From Pterobdella sp. o SKG-2022 (lineage: Eukaryota > Annelida > Clitellata > Hirudinida > Piscicolidae): 64,000 nucleotides of DNA. The notes under the pieces are model-generated. The model was not told where the DNA came from and did not search any database. It was given only the letters and a program-made list of their open reading frames with translations. Position 1 is the stretch's first letter. Each line of letters starts with the position of its first letter. A program made the translations under genes and the position numbers. Location: contig OZ038324.1 in the NCBI GenBank assembly GCA_964035795.1, positions 7,814,792-7,878,791 of the forward strand, written 5' to 3'. Below, piece after piece: positions 15,201 to 38,776 of the stretch.

Positions 15201-16837
15201 TTGGTCCTTGCGGAGAAACGGAGCAAGTTCTGATTGGGTGAGTTTGGTCACTTGAATTCATATAAAAAAGTTACCAAAATACTAATTATTTTTTAAAGAA
15301 GAAATATTGAAACTTGTCAGAAGCCAACCAATGACTTTGATGTCAAGTGCGTTTATTGAGACTTTTCCCCAGTGGTTGAAGGAGGTCACGTGCCATGATC
15401 CTGAAAGGCCTGATTGGTTGAAACCTTGTAATGTGAGTGTGTATGTGTTGTTGTGAAGTTTCAATGACGCAGATGAAGAAGATGAAGAAGAAGAAGATGA
15501 AGATGGTATATATTTTTCTACTCGTGTTTGTTTTCCACTTTCAAGTGTGATGCAATTATTTTCTTCGAAAGAAGCAGATGATGAAGATGACGGAGATGCA
15601 AACAAATAGGCTGAAGACGATAATGAAAATAACGACGATGAAGAGAAAGAGGAAGATGATGAAGAAGACAATGAAAGACTTCTGAAAGGATGTCTGCACC
15701 ATTTTAAACTGTCATGTTTTTTATCAATTTATGAAGCTGTTCATTTATTTTTCACTCACGCATTTATCCATTCATGTATTCATTCATCCATCCAAGCACC
15801 CATGCACCTAGGCAAAGGATACCCATCGACATGGCAAGTGACGATGATTTGATGACGTTTGAGGAAAAAAGTCAAAGGGGAGGGGCTTGTGGTGTCCAAT
15901 GAGGTTTCTCTGAAGATTATATAACAATCAATAATAACCAATATTGAATTTTTCAGTACCATAGAATTCATAACTTATCAAGTTGTACAAAATTATACTT
16001 TCTATAACCTATGGCCATATCAATAATAATAATAAAATTTCTTATTCTCAATATTATTCTTATAATTTTAATAATAATAACTTTTCTTCTCATTATTATT
16101 TCTATTATTTTTGTAGCCACATGCACAATGATGACCACAGAGCACCTGAAGCGAGCATCCAGGTAGGAGCACTGCAAAAGGGAGGGGGGTTCTCTTCGGG
16201 TGGTCTTGATGATGATACTCGTCAACAACTCATGAGTATCGTTATTATTTTTATTCTTCATGCTATTATTATTATTTTTTTTTTTATTATTGATTCTGCT
16301 ATAGAAACAAACAAAAGGAGATGGAAGGACTTTTTGGAGCCACACAGTGCAGTTCTGCAATAAATATAATAATGAAAAAACAATGAATGAACGACTAAAT
16401 GAATGAATGAAAAAACCAACATTAAGCAACAGCAGACGACAGGTGTTCTCAGTATTTTTGACGTCACAAGCTTTACCCACTACCACCATAACCTCCATCT
16501 CTCTATCTCTGCCCATATTTTCCACCATTTCTCCATTTTTTTGTATCATTTTTACTGTTTCTCCATACTCACCATCACACGGTCCTTCTATCCAAGCTAT
16601 GTCAAAAACGTTTGAAGCTTTCATGCTTACCATGAAGATGTAACAGTTATTATTTATTTTTATGTTTTTATTGTTGTTTTCGGTTTTTTGGTTAGTATCT
16701 TTGTTATAGTTTTTATGTTGTGTGGTGTTGTATAGTTGTTGGTTATGTGGTTGGAGACTGTCGGTGAACAAGAACTGCTTAGGCATGTGAAAAGAAAGAC
16801 AAACCATCAAAAACAATTTTAAAAGGGCCATTTTCAT
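9235..16837 (-). CDS. Receptor tyrosine kinase: about six Ig domains, TM helix, TAM/MET-like kinase
   Basis: Complete 24-exon gene, 1487 aa. Exons: 16837-16421, 16354-16313, 16204-16146, 15909-15808, 15708-15329, 15250-14999, 14851-14816, 14533-14425, 14189-13894, 13782-13624, 13296-13261, 13195-11819, 11730-11599, 11466-11287, 11192-11112, 11048-10864, 10754-10681, 10623-10588, 10493-10386, 10195-10141, 9940-9804, 9609-9531, 9471-9408, 9302-9235. After a signal peptide (MALLKLFLMVCLSF) come Ig motifs: IIVTCHVDGYPLP, DRGLYMCGVEG, GWYECRGKNEVGEV, a Cys-less domain, and a last domain with a huge insert. The TM is Met/Val-rich. The kinase has GIGQFGRVHKA, VAIKTMK, VVLPFMPHGDM, HRDLAARNCM, VADFGLSREL, GDYYR, RWMAIECL and YCPDNVYQLM, all catalytic residues present and no kinase insert. 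This excludes a VEGFR/PDGFR kinase and points to TAM or MET. No FN3, Sema or IPT domain was recognised. Confidence 0.88.
11819..13195 (-). other. Giant exon: membrane-proximal Ig domain with low-complexity insert and Thr-rich stalk
   Basis: One 1377-nt exon of the RTK. It begins an Ig domain (Cys in HFRFSCNF, Trp in LKIAWYK) and reaches the F-strand Cys (LGVYSCFIE) only 323 residues later, against some 45-75 in ordinary Ig domains. The insert is basic and Asn-rich, then Pro-rich with loose PL-P/T-Q repeats. A Ser/Thr stalk with a poly-Thr run follows, suited to O-glycosylation. Confidence 0.8.
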
Positions 16838-17464
16838 TAAGATATATTCTTGAGTTTGTATTCATAAGTTATTCCAAAAACTTGTGTTCTAGCGGTAGTT
16901 ATTATCCCCGAGCTTCAAACTACCAGCATAAACGAACAAGTATGAGACTGAAAATGAACAATTCAACTCTTTATAACATGAAAATTCATTAAATACATAC
17001 CTAAATATCCCTTTAACCAAAAAACTAATTTAATAAAAGCTCAAAACAGCGCAAATGCAACAAGTACCACTATAAAACATGAGCTTTTTAATTTGTTTTT
17101 GTCTCATAACGTTTGCATCTCATCATTATGGTATATATATTCAAGTTTTTTTTTTGTACACCCAACTACACAAATATATGTATGTTAATACTAAATTGTT
17201 TATTATAGCTTTAGAAATTAATTTCACTATTTATTTTTAGTGAATTTACTTTGAAAAGAGTCAGTTGTCAGCTCCATTGATAAGGTCTCCCCTTGGGGAT
17301 AGATATATCAGACTTGGCTATATGAATCACAAAATCTAAAACATATAAGTCTTTCGTTATTTAACTTTTAACTATTTTCGCGTACCTAAAATTTTGACAC
17401 CATTTTTTATTAATCTTTTTTCACAAAATTTAATTTTCGAAAAATAATAAAATTAAAAAAAAAA
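16838..17464. other. RTK promoter side and RRP15 3' UTR
   Basis: AT-rich spacer with no coding. An AATAAA in minus orientation at 17406-17411 could serve RRP15. Confidence 0.45.
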
Positions 17465-18739
17465 TCAATAATCATCATCACTTCCTCCATCATCATCCGC
17501 ATCTTCTTCTTCATCACCATCATCATCATCATCATCTTTTCTATCCCAGTCTTGGATATCATTCTTCATCAGGAACTCATCTTTCAATACATCCCACCCA
17601 TTGTCCTCTTGTGGCTGTCAGGGTGGTTGTGTAACAAGAAAAGTCATTCCAAACAACCATAAAATTATCATGATGATGATCAACCATTGCATTAACTGAT
17701 GCTCATCAACTGATCCTATGGGAACCAATACAAGACCCCCTCAAAATTTTATCTATAAAACAGCTGATGATAAAAATATTGAAAAAAAAGAGGCAGCCAA
17801 AAACAACAGAGTTTGGGAGAGCAGTCAGAGTTTTGAGTGTAGTTGACATAATGATGAGCATTCCAGTATATTGATTTTTATGTAATAAAAATGATACAAT
17901 TAATAAACAATAAAAAATTATTATTTTTCTTATTAATGATCATCAATATAGCTCCAAAAAAACATTGAAGAGCTTAAATTTGAATATAACCCCATTGAGT
18001 TATAAGCTTAATTGGATCATAGTTATTATCATCATCATAAATATATATAATAAATGAGACCTGTTGTGTTTGTAATTTGAGTTGGTCTAAAAAGTTTCCC
18101 TTGGTATGTTTATCTGTTACTGCAGTTGTCGTCTGCTGTTTCTTTACTGAGTTGAACAATGCTACTACTCCTCTGAAGTCATTACAAGATTATTCCTTAC
18201 AAAAATCTTTATATTTTATAAAAGTTGAATAAAATTTCGTATATAAAATTCTGTATATAAGATAATATAATTATGAAACTAGATAAAAATGATAACAATA
18301 GAAATTTATATAGAATTGCTCGAAGATTTCAAGTACATTATGATGACACAAACCTTGTGGCAATTTTCTGAAGTCGTCGATCAGGCAAACAATTTCTTTC
18401 CCTGGCCACCTCTTCCCACTCATCCTTCAAGCAATTATTTATAACTCAATAAACTATAACACAGTGTTATAGCTTTTTTGCTGGTTATTCTTATTCAAAA
18501 AATTTAAATTGAGTTTATATAATGAAAACTTATTAGAAATACTTTAAATTTGATATTTTAACCATTCTTACTTTTCGTTTTTGTATTTCTTTGGCAGTCT
18601 TCTTAATGGACTTTTTACTCTCAACGTGTTTTATTTTAGCTTTTGAAAGAAGCAAGTTTTTTCGTTTTTTTGAACGAGACTGTTTCAAAATATCTGTCAA
18701 AACTTTTCCAAACCCTCTTTTTTTGTCTTTCAATTCCAT
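17465..18739 (-). CDS. RRP15: RRP15-like ribosome biogenesis protein
   Basis: Nucleolar protein of the RRP15 family, which acts in pre-60S particles and pre-rRNA processing. Exons are 18739-18572, 18424-18354, 18172-18061 and 17614-17465, giving 166 aa. The ATG at 18739 starts a Lys/Arg-rich region (QSRSKKRKN). The family core follows: EWEEVARE, RRLQKIATRGVVALFNSVKK (split by the second intron), then GWDVLKDEFLM and DIQDWDRK. It ends in a long Asp/Glu run. The order and the IATRGVV.LFN and W.VL.D.F motifs match RRP15. It is shorter than the human protein (about 280 aa) mainly at the N-terminus, so an upstream exon cannot be fully excluded. Confidence 0.88.
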
Positions 18740-30469
<11,730 letters not shown>

Positions 30470-31822
30470 CCTTTCAAGTTGCTTTTTGATACTCAGGTCT
30501 GAGAATTTAATGATTTCATCAAAATTGAATGATTCTTTAGGAAAGCTGATGCTTAAATTGTCATCGTTTCGTTCAGAAAAGATGAATAAGCTTTTTAAAA
30601 AAGTTCAATTTTCAAAAATCTGGAAAAAGAGCTCACTGTTTTTGTTCGAACCCGAATGAAGAAACTTTTTGAAGAAATATTTAGATTGTTAGTTAACTTA
30701 ACTTTTATTGCAGTTTCTCGGAATTTTTTTACAAATGTTGACAATATTTTGTGATAATTTAAATTGTTTCCAAAAACGAAAAGTCATCCAAAATGTATAA
30801 ATACATACAAACAGAGATTCCTGATTTATTAGCAGTGGTAACAAATGGAATTCGGAAAGATAACGAATCAGATAAAATGATCCAGGGACCAAGTCTGGTT
30901 GTTTAGTCCATGCAACAAAAATTTATATTTCTCCAATTATTTGCTAAACAAATAGCACATTATTGACCAAAATCTTTCAAAAATGTTTATATTTCCTATT
31001 AAATACAAATAAATAAGGAATGAATGTATGAAAGTAGTTATACCTAGCACATATGCGCAGTAAAGCAAACGTTTATCTAGGTGCCTAGCCGTCAGACATT
31101 CAAATAAAGAAATAACAACATTAACATGGGATTTGAGAAATAATCATAAAAAAAAAGAATCAATTAAGAATTTAAGAGAAATGTCTAAATTTAGCGTAGC
31201 TTTGGGGAGGTCACTATCTAATTTGATATTCTTATCTTGAAAATCGAAATATTTTTTACTATATTCAATTTTCATATTTATTTTACTCATGAGAAAATTT
31301 TGAAATTTTTTCAATAAATAAAATTTTTTTGATTATTATTGAAAAATTATGTACTTTTCCTTATAAAATGATTTTTTAAAATACCATTCTAACTAGCTTA
31401 GATTTGAATTTCCAATTATTTTACATATATTTTTTCAAAAACTTGAGGTATTGGAATAATTTTTTAAAATAAAAACTAATGTCTTGTTTTGAGGTTAAGT
31501 TACCAAAATATTTATTTTTCTATGATCACCTATTTTCGATCGTCTCTAAGTAGGAGTTTTCATTGTAAAATTCTGGTAATTAAGTTTAGTATAAAACAAA
31601 TTGGTTTTTGAAAATCAGTTTTAATGTTTAATACATAATTTTAGTTTTAATAGTTTTTATGTAAATAAAAAAATACATTTTTAGCGAAATTACATTGTAA
31701 ACATAAATACTTTACAAAAAGTAAAATAATTAATAATTTAAAAAAAAAAGTTTTTTGAAAATAACACTTGTTTTATAAAACTTGAAAAAGTAAATTTCAA
31801 AAATTTGGAACAAGACCCCACA
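30470..31822. other. Divergent promoter region of BRAF and KPNA
   Basis: 1.35 kb between two head-to-head start codons. AT-rich, with no coding exon seen. It should hold both promoters, but I recognise no specific element. Confidence 0.5.
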
Positions 31823-34800
31823 ATGGAGGCAAATGAAGATAAACCGATGAAGATGGATGAAAACGATAACATCATACCAACCGAAAACAAAAAGCAAGAT
31901 AAAATGGCGGACAAAGGAATAAAAGGAGAGGAAACTCGTTTAAAATCATATAAGTACAGGGGCAGAGATGCTGATGTGGCCAAGAAACATAGAGATGAGG
32001 AAAGTGTCCAGCTAAGGAAACAGAAAAAACACGAACTGGTTTCAAATTGCATTTTATTAAATTCATTAACTCATTGTTGATTAAAATATTTTTCTTGAAG
32101 AATATTAATAATTTTGTTTGTAAAAGTCTGAGGAATGTAGCTGAGGTATTTTATTCATTAAATTATAATAATAAATAATTATACAATAAATTTTTTTGAA
32201 GAAATATGCTTTCAGCTTAGATAAAAATATTTTCAAAGTGGATAGCTAGGATTATTCAACTAGGTTTTAGATAGAAGCCTCAAACTAGCTCTTAATATAG
32301 TGTCACAGAATCTTGTTTAAATATATACAAGTGTAACCTTGTTATGATATAAAATATATTGTAAAACTTCGTCAAATAAAAATTCAAATATCGTTGTGTT
32401 TTTATGATTCTCGGTGTCACAGAAGTTTTCCAACTCAAATATTAGTTTATTTGACCGTGTATATCTTAAAAAAAAAATGATTTATTTTATCACTTCAATT
32501 GTAATTAATCTCATATTAACATGCAAAAAATCCTATAATGACAATATTATTAACCTCATTTTATCAAAATTGCCAATTTAAAACATCTTATCAGATATCA
32601 AAAAAGAGGAACATTCAACCATCAGAATCTTCCAGCAGCAACCATCAAACAAGCAATGTACTTTTGATATCATTGAATTCAAATTTAAATCAAATTTTAT
32701 CACCTTCACAGCATAAAAATTTTTCCATTAATTTTTTCATATAGCACACAGTAGTATTACAATAATACAAACAAAAAATTTCACAAACTTATACAGACTA
32801 CAATAACTGAAGAGATGATCAGTCAATTAAACTCTGATGACCCTCAACTTCAACTCCAAAGTATTCAAAAGTTCAGGAAGATTTTATCTAAAGGTATGGT
32901 GGTTTATGATGAAGAGGGTGTTGATGATAATATTGATAATAAGGAGGGTTTTGATGATGATGTTGATGACAATGGTGTTGATAATAATTATTGATTCATT
33001 TTCACTTCTAATAATGCTTTTAAAATCAATCAAACAATAATTATTTTTTTTCACATGGAATAATTATATTCAATGTCGGCTTATCACATCACATAAAGTC
33101 ATAGTTATCATAAGTTTATCAATCATTAATATCATCAACAACACACAGTTTATCTGTGTAAGTTGTGCAAATTGATTTTTATGAGTTTCACACAATGTCC
33201 TTTCAACACCCACTCATAAATATTTTTTACATCATACATCATTTTATTATAGTCAGCATCTTTCTCTTTTCCAAGGGGTCACTGACTTCTTTCCATGACC
33301 TAACCCTCTCCCTCCATTTCACCCTGTCATAGCCATCTTTAAGAACTAATCCAAGCCCATGACAAAGGTTTTCCATCATCCCTTTCCAGGTTAACATTGG
33401 CCTTCCCCTTCCTCTACTACCTTCAACCTCAAACCTCCATGCCTGTTTGGCACAGTCGTCATCCTCTTTCCTTACTACATGACCCAGCCATCTCAAACTC
33501 CCTTGCCTCAACACTTCAACGATCATACTATCCAACCCCAATCTAACCATCAACTCCTTTGTACTCACGCCATCAGCTAGCTGCACACCACACATCATTC
33601 TAAGCATCCGTTTTTCTGCTCTTTTCAAAAAACTCTCTTCAACGGACCTTACTACCTAGGTTTTCGAGCCATATGTCATGACAGGCCTCACACATGTCCT
33701 ATAAATTTGTTCTTTAATATTCCATGTGTGTCTTTTACCACATAACATAGAAGACACACTGCCTTCCAGCCCAGCCCGATTCTTCGTGTAACAGCTAGCT
33801 CACTTCCTCCTCCACCCTTCACATTTTCTCCTAAATAACAATAACTATTTACCCTGTCCAACTCACCTAAACAACCATTTGAAGCATTCTTACATTCCTC
33901 ATTCGAACCATTCGTACAAACCCTATATTCAAAATTTCCATTCATTTTATGAGAAACTCTCTTTACCCTAGCACACCATGCATGAATTCACTTCTTACAT
34001 GTCTTGCACTTCACACAATTTACTTTACCCCTCTTGCCACACACACCACATGGATTAATCTTAGCTAAGACAACAACCCCACCACCACCACTACTCTCCA
34101 TGACCTTTGTCTTTCCCAGATTAACCTTCAATCCTTTCCCTTTGAAGGCTGCCTTCCAACAGATGAATTGTGCTTCTAGTTCTTTCATAGTCTCTGCCAT
34201 CAAGACCAAATCATCTGCATAAAGCAGTTCATATAAAGCACCTTTTCTTCCGTCTTCCGACAATACGTCTAGCACTATTGAAAACAAAAACGGTGAGAAA
34301 ACCGATCCTTGATGGACACCAACATCAAATTCTTCCGAATGTCCACCTCCAACCTTAACCCGCGTTTTTGCTCATATGTACATCGACATTACTGTCTGAA
34401 CCAACCTTTCCGGTACCAACTTCTTTTTCAGCGCCCAGTCAATCACCTTCCTTGGTACCTGATCAAAAGCCTCCTCCAAATCAACAAAACAGATAAAATG
34501 CTTCCTATTCTTCTCAAGGTAGTTTTCCTGCATTCTCCTAAGAATAACAATAGCGTCCACTGTGCTTTTGCCAGGCACAAATTGCATTTGGTCAACTTTC
34601 ACTAACCTTCTTAACCTCTTCTCCAGCAACCTTTCCACAACTTTCATACCATGCTCTAAAAGCTTTACACCTCGATAGCTCGCACAGTCCATAACGCTAC
34701 CCTTCTTATAAATATACTCATTCTCCATTCATGAGGCATATCCATTCCATTGAGGATTTCATTTTCTATTTGCAAAATAACTTGCTTACCATGTGGAGAA

Positions 34801-36907
34801 GCAGCTAGGTCCTTGACAATTCCAGTTGGACCACTGGCCTTGCCATTCTTCATGATTCCTAGCGCTCTTTCCACTTCGTTCATAGCAAATGGTTCCATGG
34901 GACCTTCAACCATTTCTACATTCACCATCCCATCCCATGGATTCTCTTCATTCGTGATGGTCTCCATGTGCTCCTTCCACACTCTCTTCTGACCATCCTT
35001 GGCAAATACAATCTACCCATTTTTGTCTCTAATGCAATTATTAACTGCTAATTCATTTGCTTCCTTCTTCATCATTCTCATTCTACGGAATACGACTTCA
35101 TAATACATGTTTATATGATGTTTCTCATATTAAAAACTATTTCAAACACTCCCACATTCTATATTAGCACATACACACCTACACACACACACACAGAGTT
35201 GAGTCCTCCAATAGATGAGGTAGTGAAATCAGGTTTGGTGCCGAGGTTTGTTCAGCTGCTCGCATGCCACCAAGATCCTTCTTTGCAAGTCATTATCATT
35301 ATTTTTTTTTGTCTGCCATTAATTATTATTGCTTTTTTGTGTCGGAAATTTATTATCATTTATTTCTGTCTTTTTTATCTTGAAGTTAGTGAGGGTATCT
35401 TAGCGCTTTTTCATTCTTGCCATCATAACAACATTCTTTCCATCTTCCAGTTTGAGTCAGCATGGGCCCTTACAAACATAGCTTCGGGCACTTCACAACA
35501 GACCAGGGTGCTTCTACAGTCTGGCGCTGTGCCAGTCTTCATACAACTACTCGACTCTCTACACCAAGATGTTCAAGATCAGGTTGGGAAGGGTGGTGGG
35601 GGTGCATACAAATTTTGCTATTTAGCACATCGTCTGAACCATGCTAGTATGGAAACGAACTTCAAACGTGATAATGACACACATATGCACACAGGCGGTG
35701 TGGGCTCTGGGGAACATAGCAGGAGACAGTGCAGAATACAGAGATTACGTCATTCAACATGGTATCTTGCCGCAGCTTCTTGGGTTTGCTTTTTTATCAT
35801 TAATAAAGAATAATAATTAGTAGTTTTTTTACCAATTTAAAGTTGAATCAGTTTACAGATACATTCTTTCATAAGCTTCAGTTTTTGAAGTGTTCAACTT
35901 TGTGATGAAACAACGTAGATTACTGGGCAAGACGTTAAAGTTGTCAATGTTGAGGAATGCAGTGTGGTGCTTGTCGAACCTGTGTCGAGGTAAGAACCCT
36001 CCTCCTGACTTTGAACAGGTATGTGGTAGGCAGAGGTATGGTGTAGTTGATGGTGGTGTGGTGTAGTGAGGGTAGTGGTGGGCTTGTGTTATGGATGATG
36101 GTACAGGCACAGTTTTATTTGTTTTATGGCACAAATATTTCTGATATTTAAGATGATGCTTTTTCCCATTATAATATACTGGTTGAATAACTACCATTAT
36201 AACACTCACCACCAGTTGAAATGCTGTCTGCCCATATTAGCTCGCCTGCTGTTTGATGGGGATGCTGATGTACTGGCTGATGTGGCATGGACCCTGTCCT
36301 ACCTCTCTGATGGACCCAATGATAAGATCCAGGTGCTTGTGTTATCGTTATTATCATTATTGATTGTTTTTTGTTTTTTTTGTTCTGGTTTTATTGTTAT
36401 TTGTGTTTCTATTGTTTTCTTATTTAATGATGCTGGTTTTATTTGTGTTTTTTTACAGAACTGTTTCATTTATTTTTTCAAATAAAACACCCGTTGTTTA
36501 AATAATAGAAATAATAATAATAACAATAATGAAGGCGGTGATAGAGGCAGGAGTGGTGAAGAAATTGGTTGAACTATTATCGTTAGTTTATTTATTATCA
36601 TAAAATTATTTTTATTTTTATGTTTTTCATTATTATTATTATTATTAATATTATTATTGCAATCATCACAGACATCCATCTCACAACGTGGTGTCAGCAG
36701 CTCTGAGGGCTGTGGGAAACATCGTCACGGGAGACGATACACAAACACAAGTTGCTTTCAGTTTTATTTTTTCATTATTTTTTCTTACTCTATTCTTATT
36801 GATATTGCTTTATTATTATTAAAGGTGGTACTGAACAATGGAGTGATGCCCTCTTTATACAAGCTTCTCTCTTCCACCAAGGAGAACATCATTAAGGAGG
36901 TCATAAA

Positions 36908-36942
<35 letters not shown>

Positions 36943-38141
36943 GCATAATTTTTTAATCATTATCATCATCTTTTTAATCCATTCCCACGATAGCATGAAA
37001 ATGGACCATTAATTAAATTGATATTGTTATAATTAAAGGTGTGTTGGACCATCAGCAACATCACAGCAGGAAACAGGAATCAAATACAGGTTTGTAATGA
37101 AACAACAAGAATAAAAATAATCAAGTTAGTAAAAATAAATTAGAATAACCACTATTGGTACAGTTTGTCATAGAGTGCAACGTGATGCCATTGCTGACGT
37201 CAATCATGTCGAGATCAGAGTTCAAGACAAGAAAGGAGGCGGCATGGGCCATCACTAATGCTGCCTCTGGTGGGTCTCTCAACCAGATCAGGTGGGTGGG
37301 TAGATGGGTAGGTAGATAGATTGATAGATTGGTAGATAAATAGATAGGAAGATAGATACACGACACACAGATACCTGGTGAATGTGGGCTGCATTCAATC
37401 ATTATGTCAACTGCTGATGGTCACTGACACGAAGATTGTACAGGTCTGTTTGTTTTCAGTTTCTTATACATTGCTTCTATCACCATCTATCATGCTGTTT
37501 TAAACCCTTTTTTTTTCATCAACTCACATTCATCTATAATGTTATCAAAATCTGTTGTAACATCGTTTCTTATATGATTAAACTATAAAAAAACATAAAA
37601 AAATGTGACGTAATGTACCACCTCAGTTGTCTCTGAATGGCCTAGAGCACATTCTGATGGCTGGAGAGGTGGAGTCAAACATGAATGGCAGCACCAATGT
37701 GTATGCAGTGTTGGTTGAGGAGTGTGGAGGTTGTGTTTGTATCTTTTATTTCAAGTAGTGTTAATTATTATTACTGTTAGTAGTAGTATCATCATTTTTA
37801 TTTTTATTCTTAATATTCTTTACATTTTTATTATTGTTTTTGGTTTTATAATAAGGCTATGACTAAAAGATTTCTATTTTTAGAATACACTCTCACTCAT
37901 TAATGAGAGAGATGAATGATAATATGTGCTGTCCTTGCGTCACACAGGTCTGGACAAAATTGAGTATCTACAGAGTCATGAAAATCATGAGATATATTTC
38001 AAAGTCTTTAAAATCATCGACCGTTTCTTTAGGGAAGATGATGGAAACAATATAGCGGGTCTGGAACCTTCCGTCGATGCCAACCAGTATCAATTTGGCG
38101 CTTTTGATCAATCAGCTGATAATCAAGCTCTCAATCTGTGA
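31823..38141 (+). CDS. KPNA: Importin subunit alpha, KPNA1/5/6 type
   Basis: Nuclear import adaptor that binds NLS cargo through armadillo repeats and importin beta through its N-terminal IBB domain. 551 aa in 16 exons: 31823-32038, 32595-32657, 32797-32893, 35197-35288, 35451-35582, 35695-35783, 35919-36018, 36216-36332, 36535-36581, 36672-36750, 36825-36899, 37039-37089, 37164-37291, 37371-37443, 37627-37729, 37948-38141. [33 protein letters not shown] repeats: [128 protein letters not shown]-terminus: [22 protein letters not shown]- and [13 protein letters not shown] details favour the KPNA1/5/6 clade. AATAAA at 38230. Intron 3 contains a LINE. Confidence 0.95.
33239..35110 (-). mobile_element. 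Decayed non-LTR retrotransposon in KPNA intron 3 (antisense)
   Basis: RT fragments at 34982-33988 ([53 protein letters not shown]), a Cys-rich knuckle ([20 protein letters not shown]) near 34080-34000, and a C-terminal region at 33628-33239 ([24 protein letters not shown]). In-frame stops and frame changes separate the pieces and no endonuclease part was seen, so it is a 5'-truncated dead copy. It differs in family from the LINE in BRAF. Confidence 0.85.
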
Positions 38142-38776
38142 TTTCTCGTCTGCATATGTTTTGAAATGGAATTATTATGTTGATTTGTACATTTATCTTT
38201 AAAAACTTGTGAAAATGTATAATGTGCTTAATAAAAAATTCAAATGAAAGTCGTTGGGTTTTGAATTTTAAACCTTTACGCCCTATTCTTACAGTTATTG
38301 AAATAACTTTACAATAAATAATGTTTAAATAGTTTTTTCCACATGCAACAACTTAAATGATTTTTAGATGCTTTTATTGTTAGATTAGTGTCAAGATAGC
38401 AGGTCTCAGACTCATTCCAAAATTTTTTATAAATTTGTACATCAAAAAACAATCTAAACGTTATATTTTGCGACAGATAATTTTTTTAGAAATGCATTGT
38501 TTATTTGTGAAAGCATCTTCCAAAAAAATTCTGGAACCCTACTCGTTTATATTGTGTTCGTAGATTTTTATTATAGTTTTTAAACATTGAAAAAATAATT
38601 TATTTTTCATCAGTTTTCAATTTAAATTATTTAAACTTTATTTCGTGACTGTGTTCACTGAATAATGAGCAGTTTCATTATATCTATGTAATATTGCTCT
38701 TCTTTGTTGTAATACCTATCTCGTTTTTGATGAAATAAACTAATACTTCCTAATTTTATATCTTCCATAATTAAAA

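Noticed and set aside
15968..16837. A single 289-residue minus-strand protein
   Set aside because: It is the RTK first exon plus intron. Splicing to 16354-16313 and 16204-16146 gives Ig-like continuity and correct phase.
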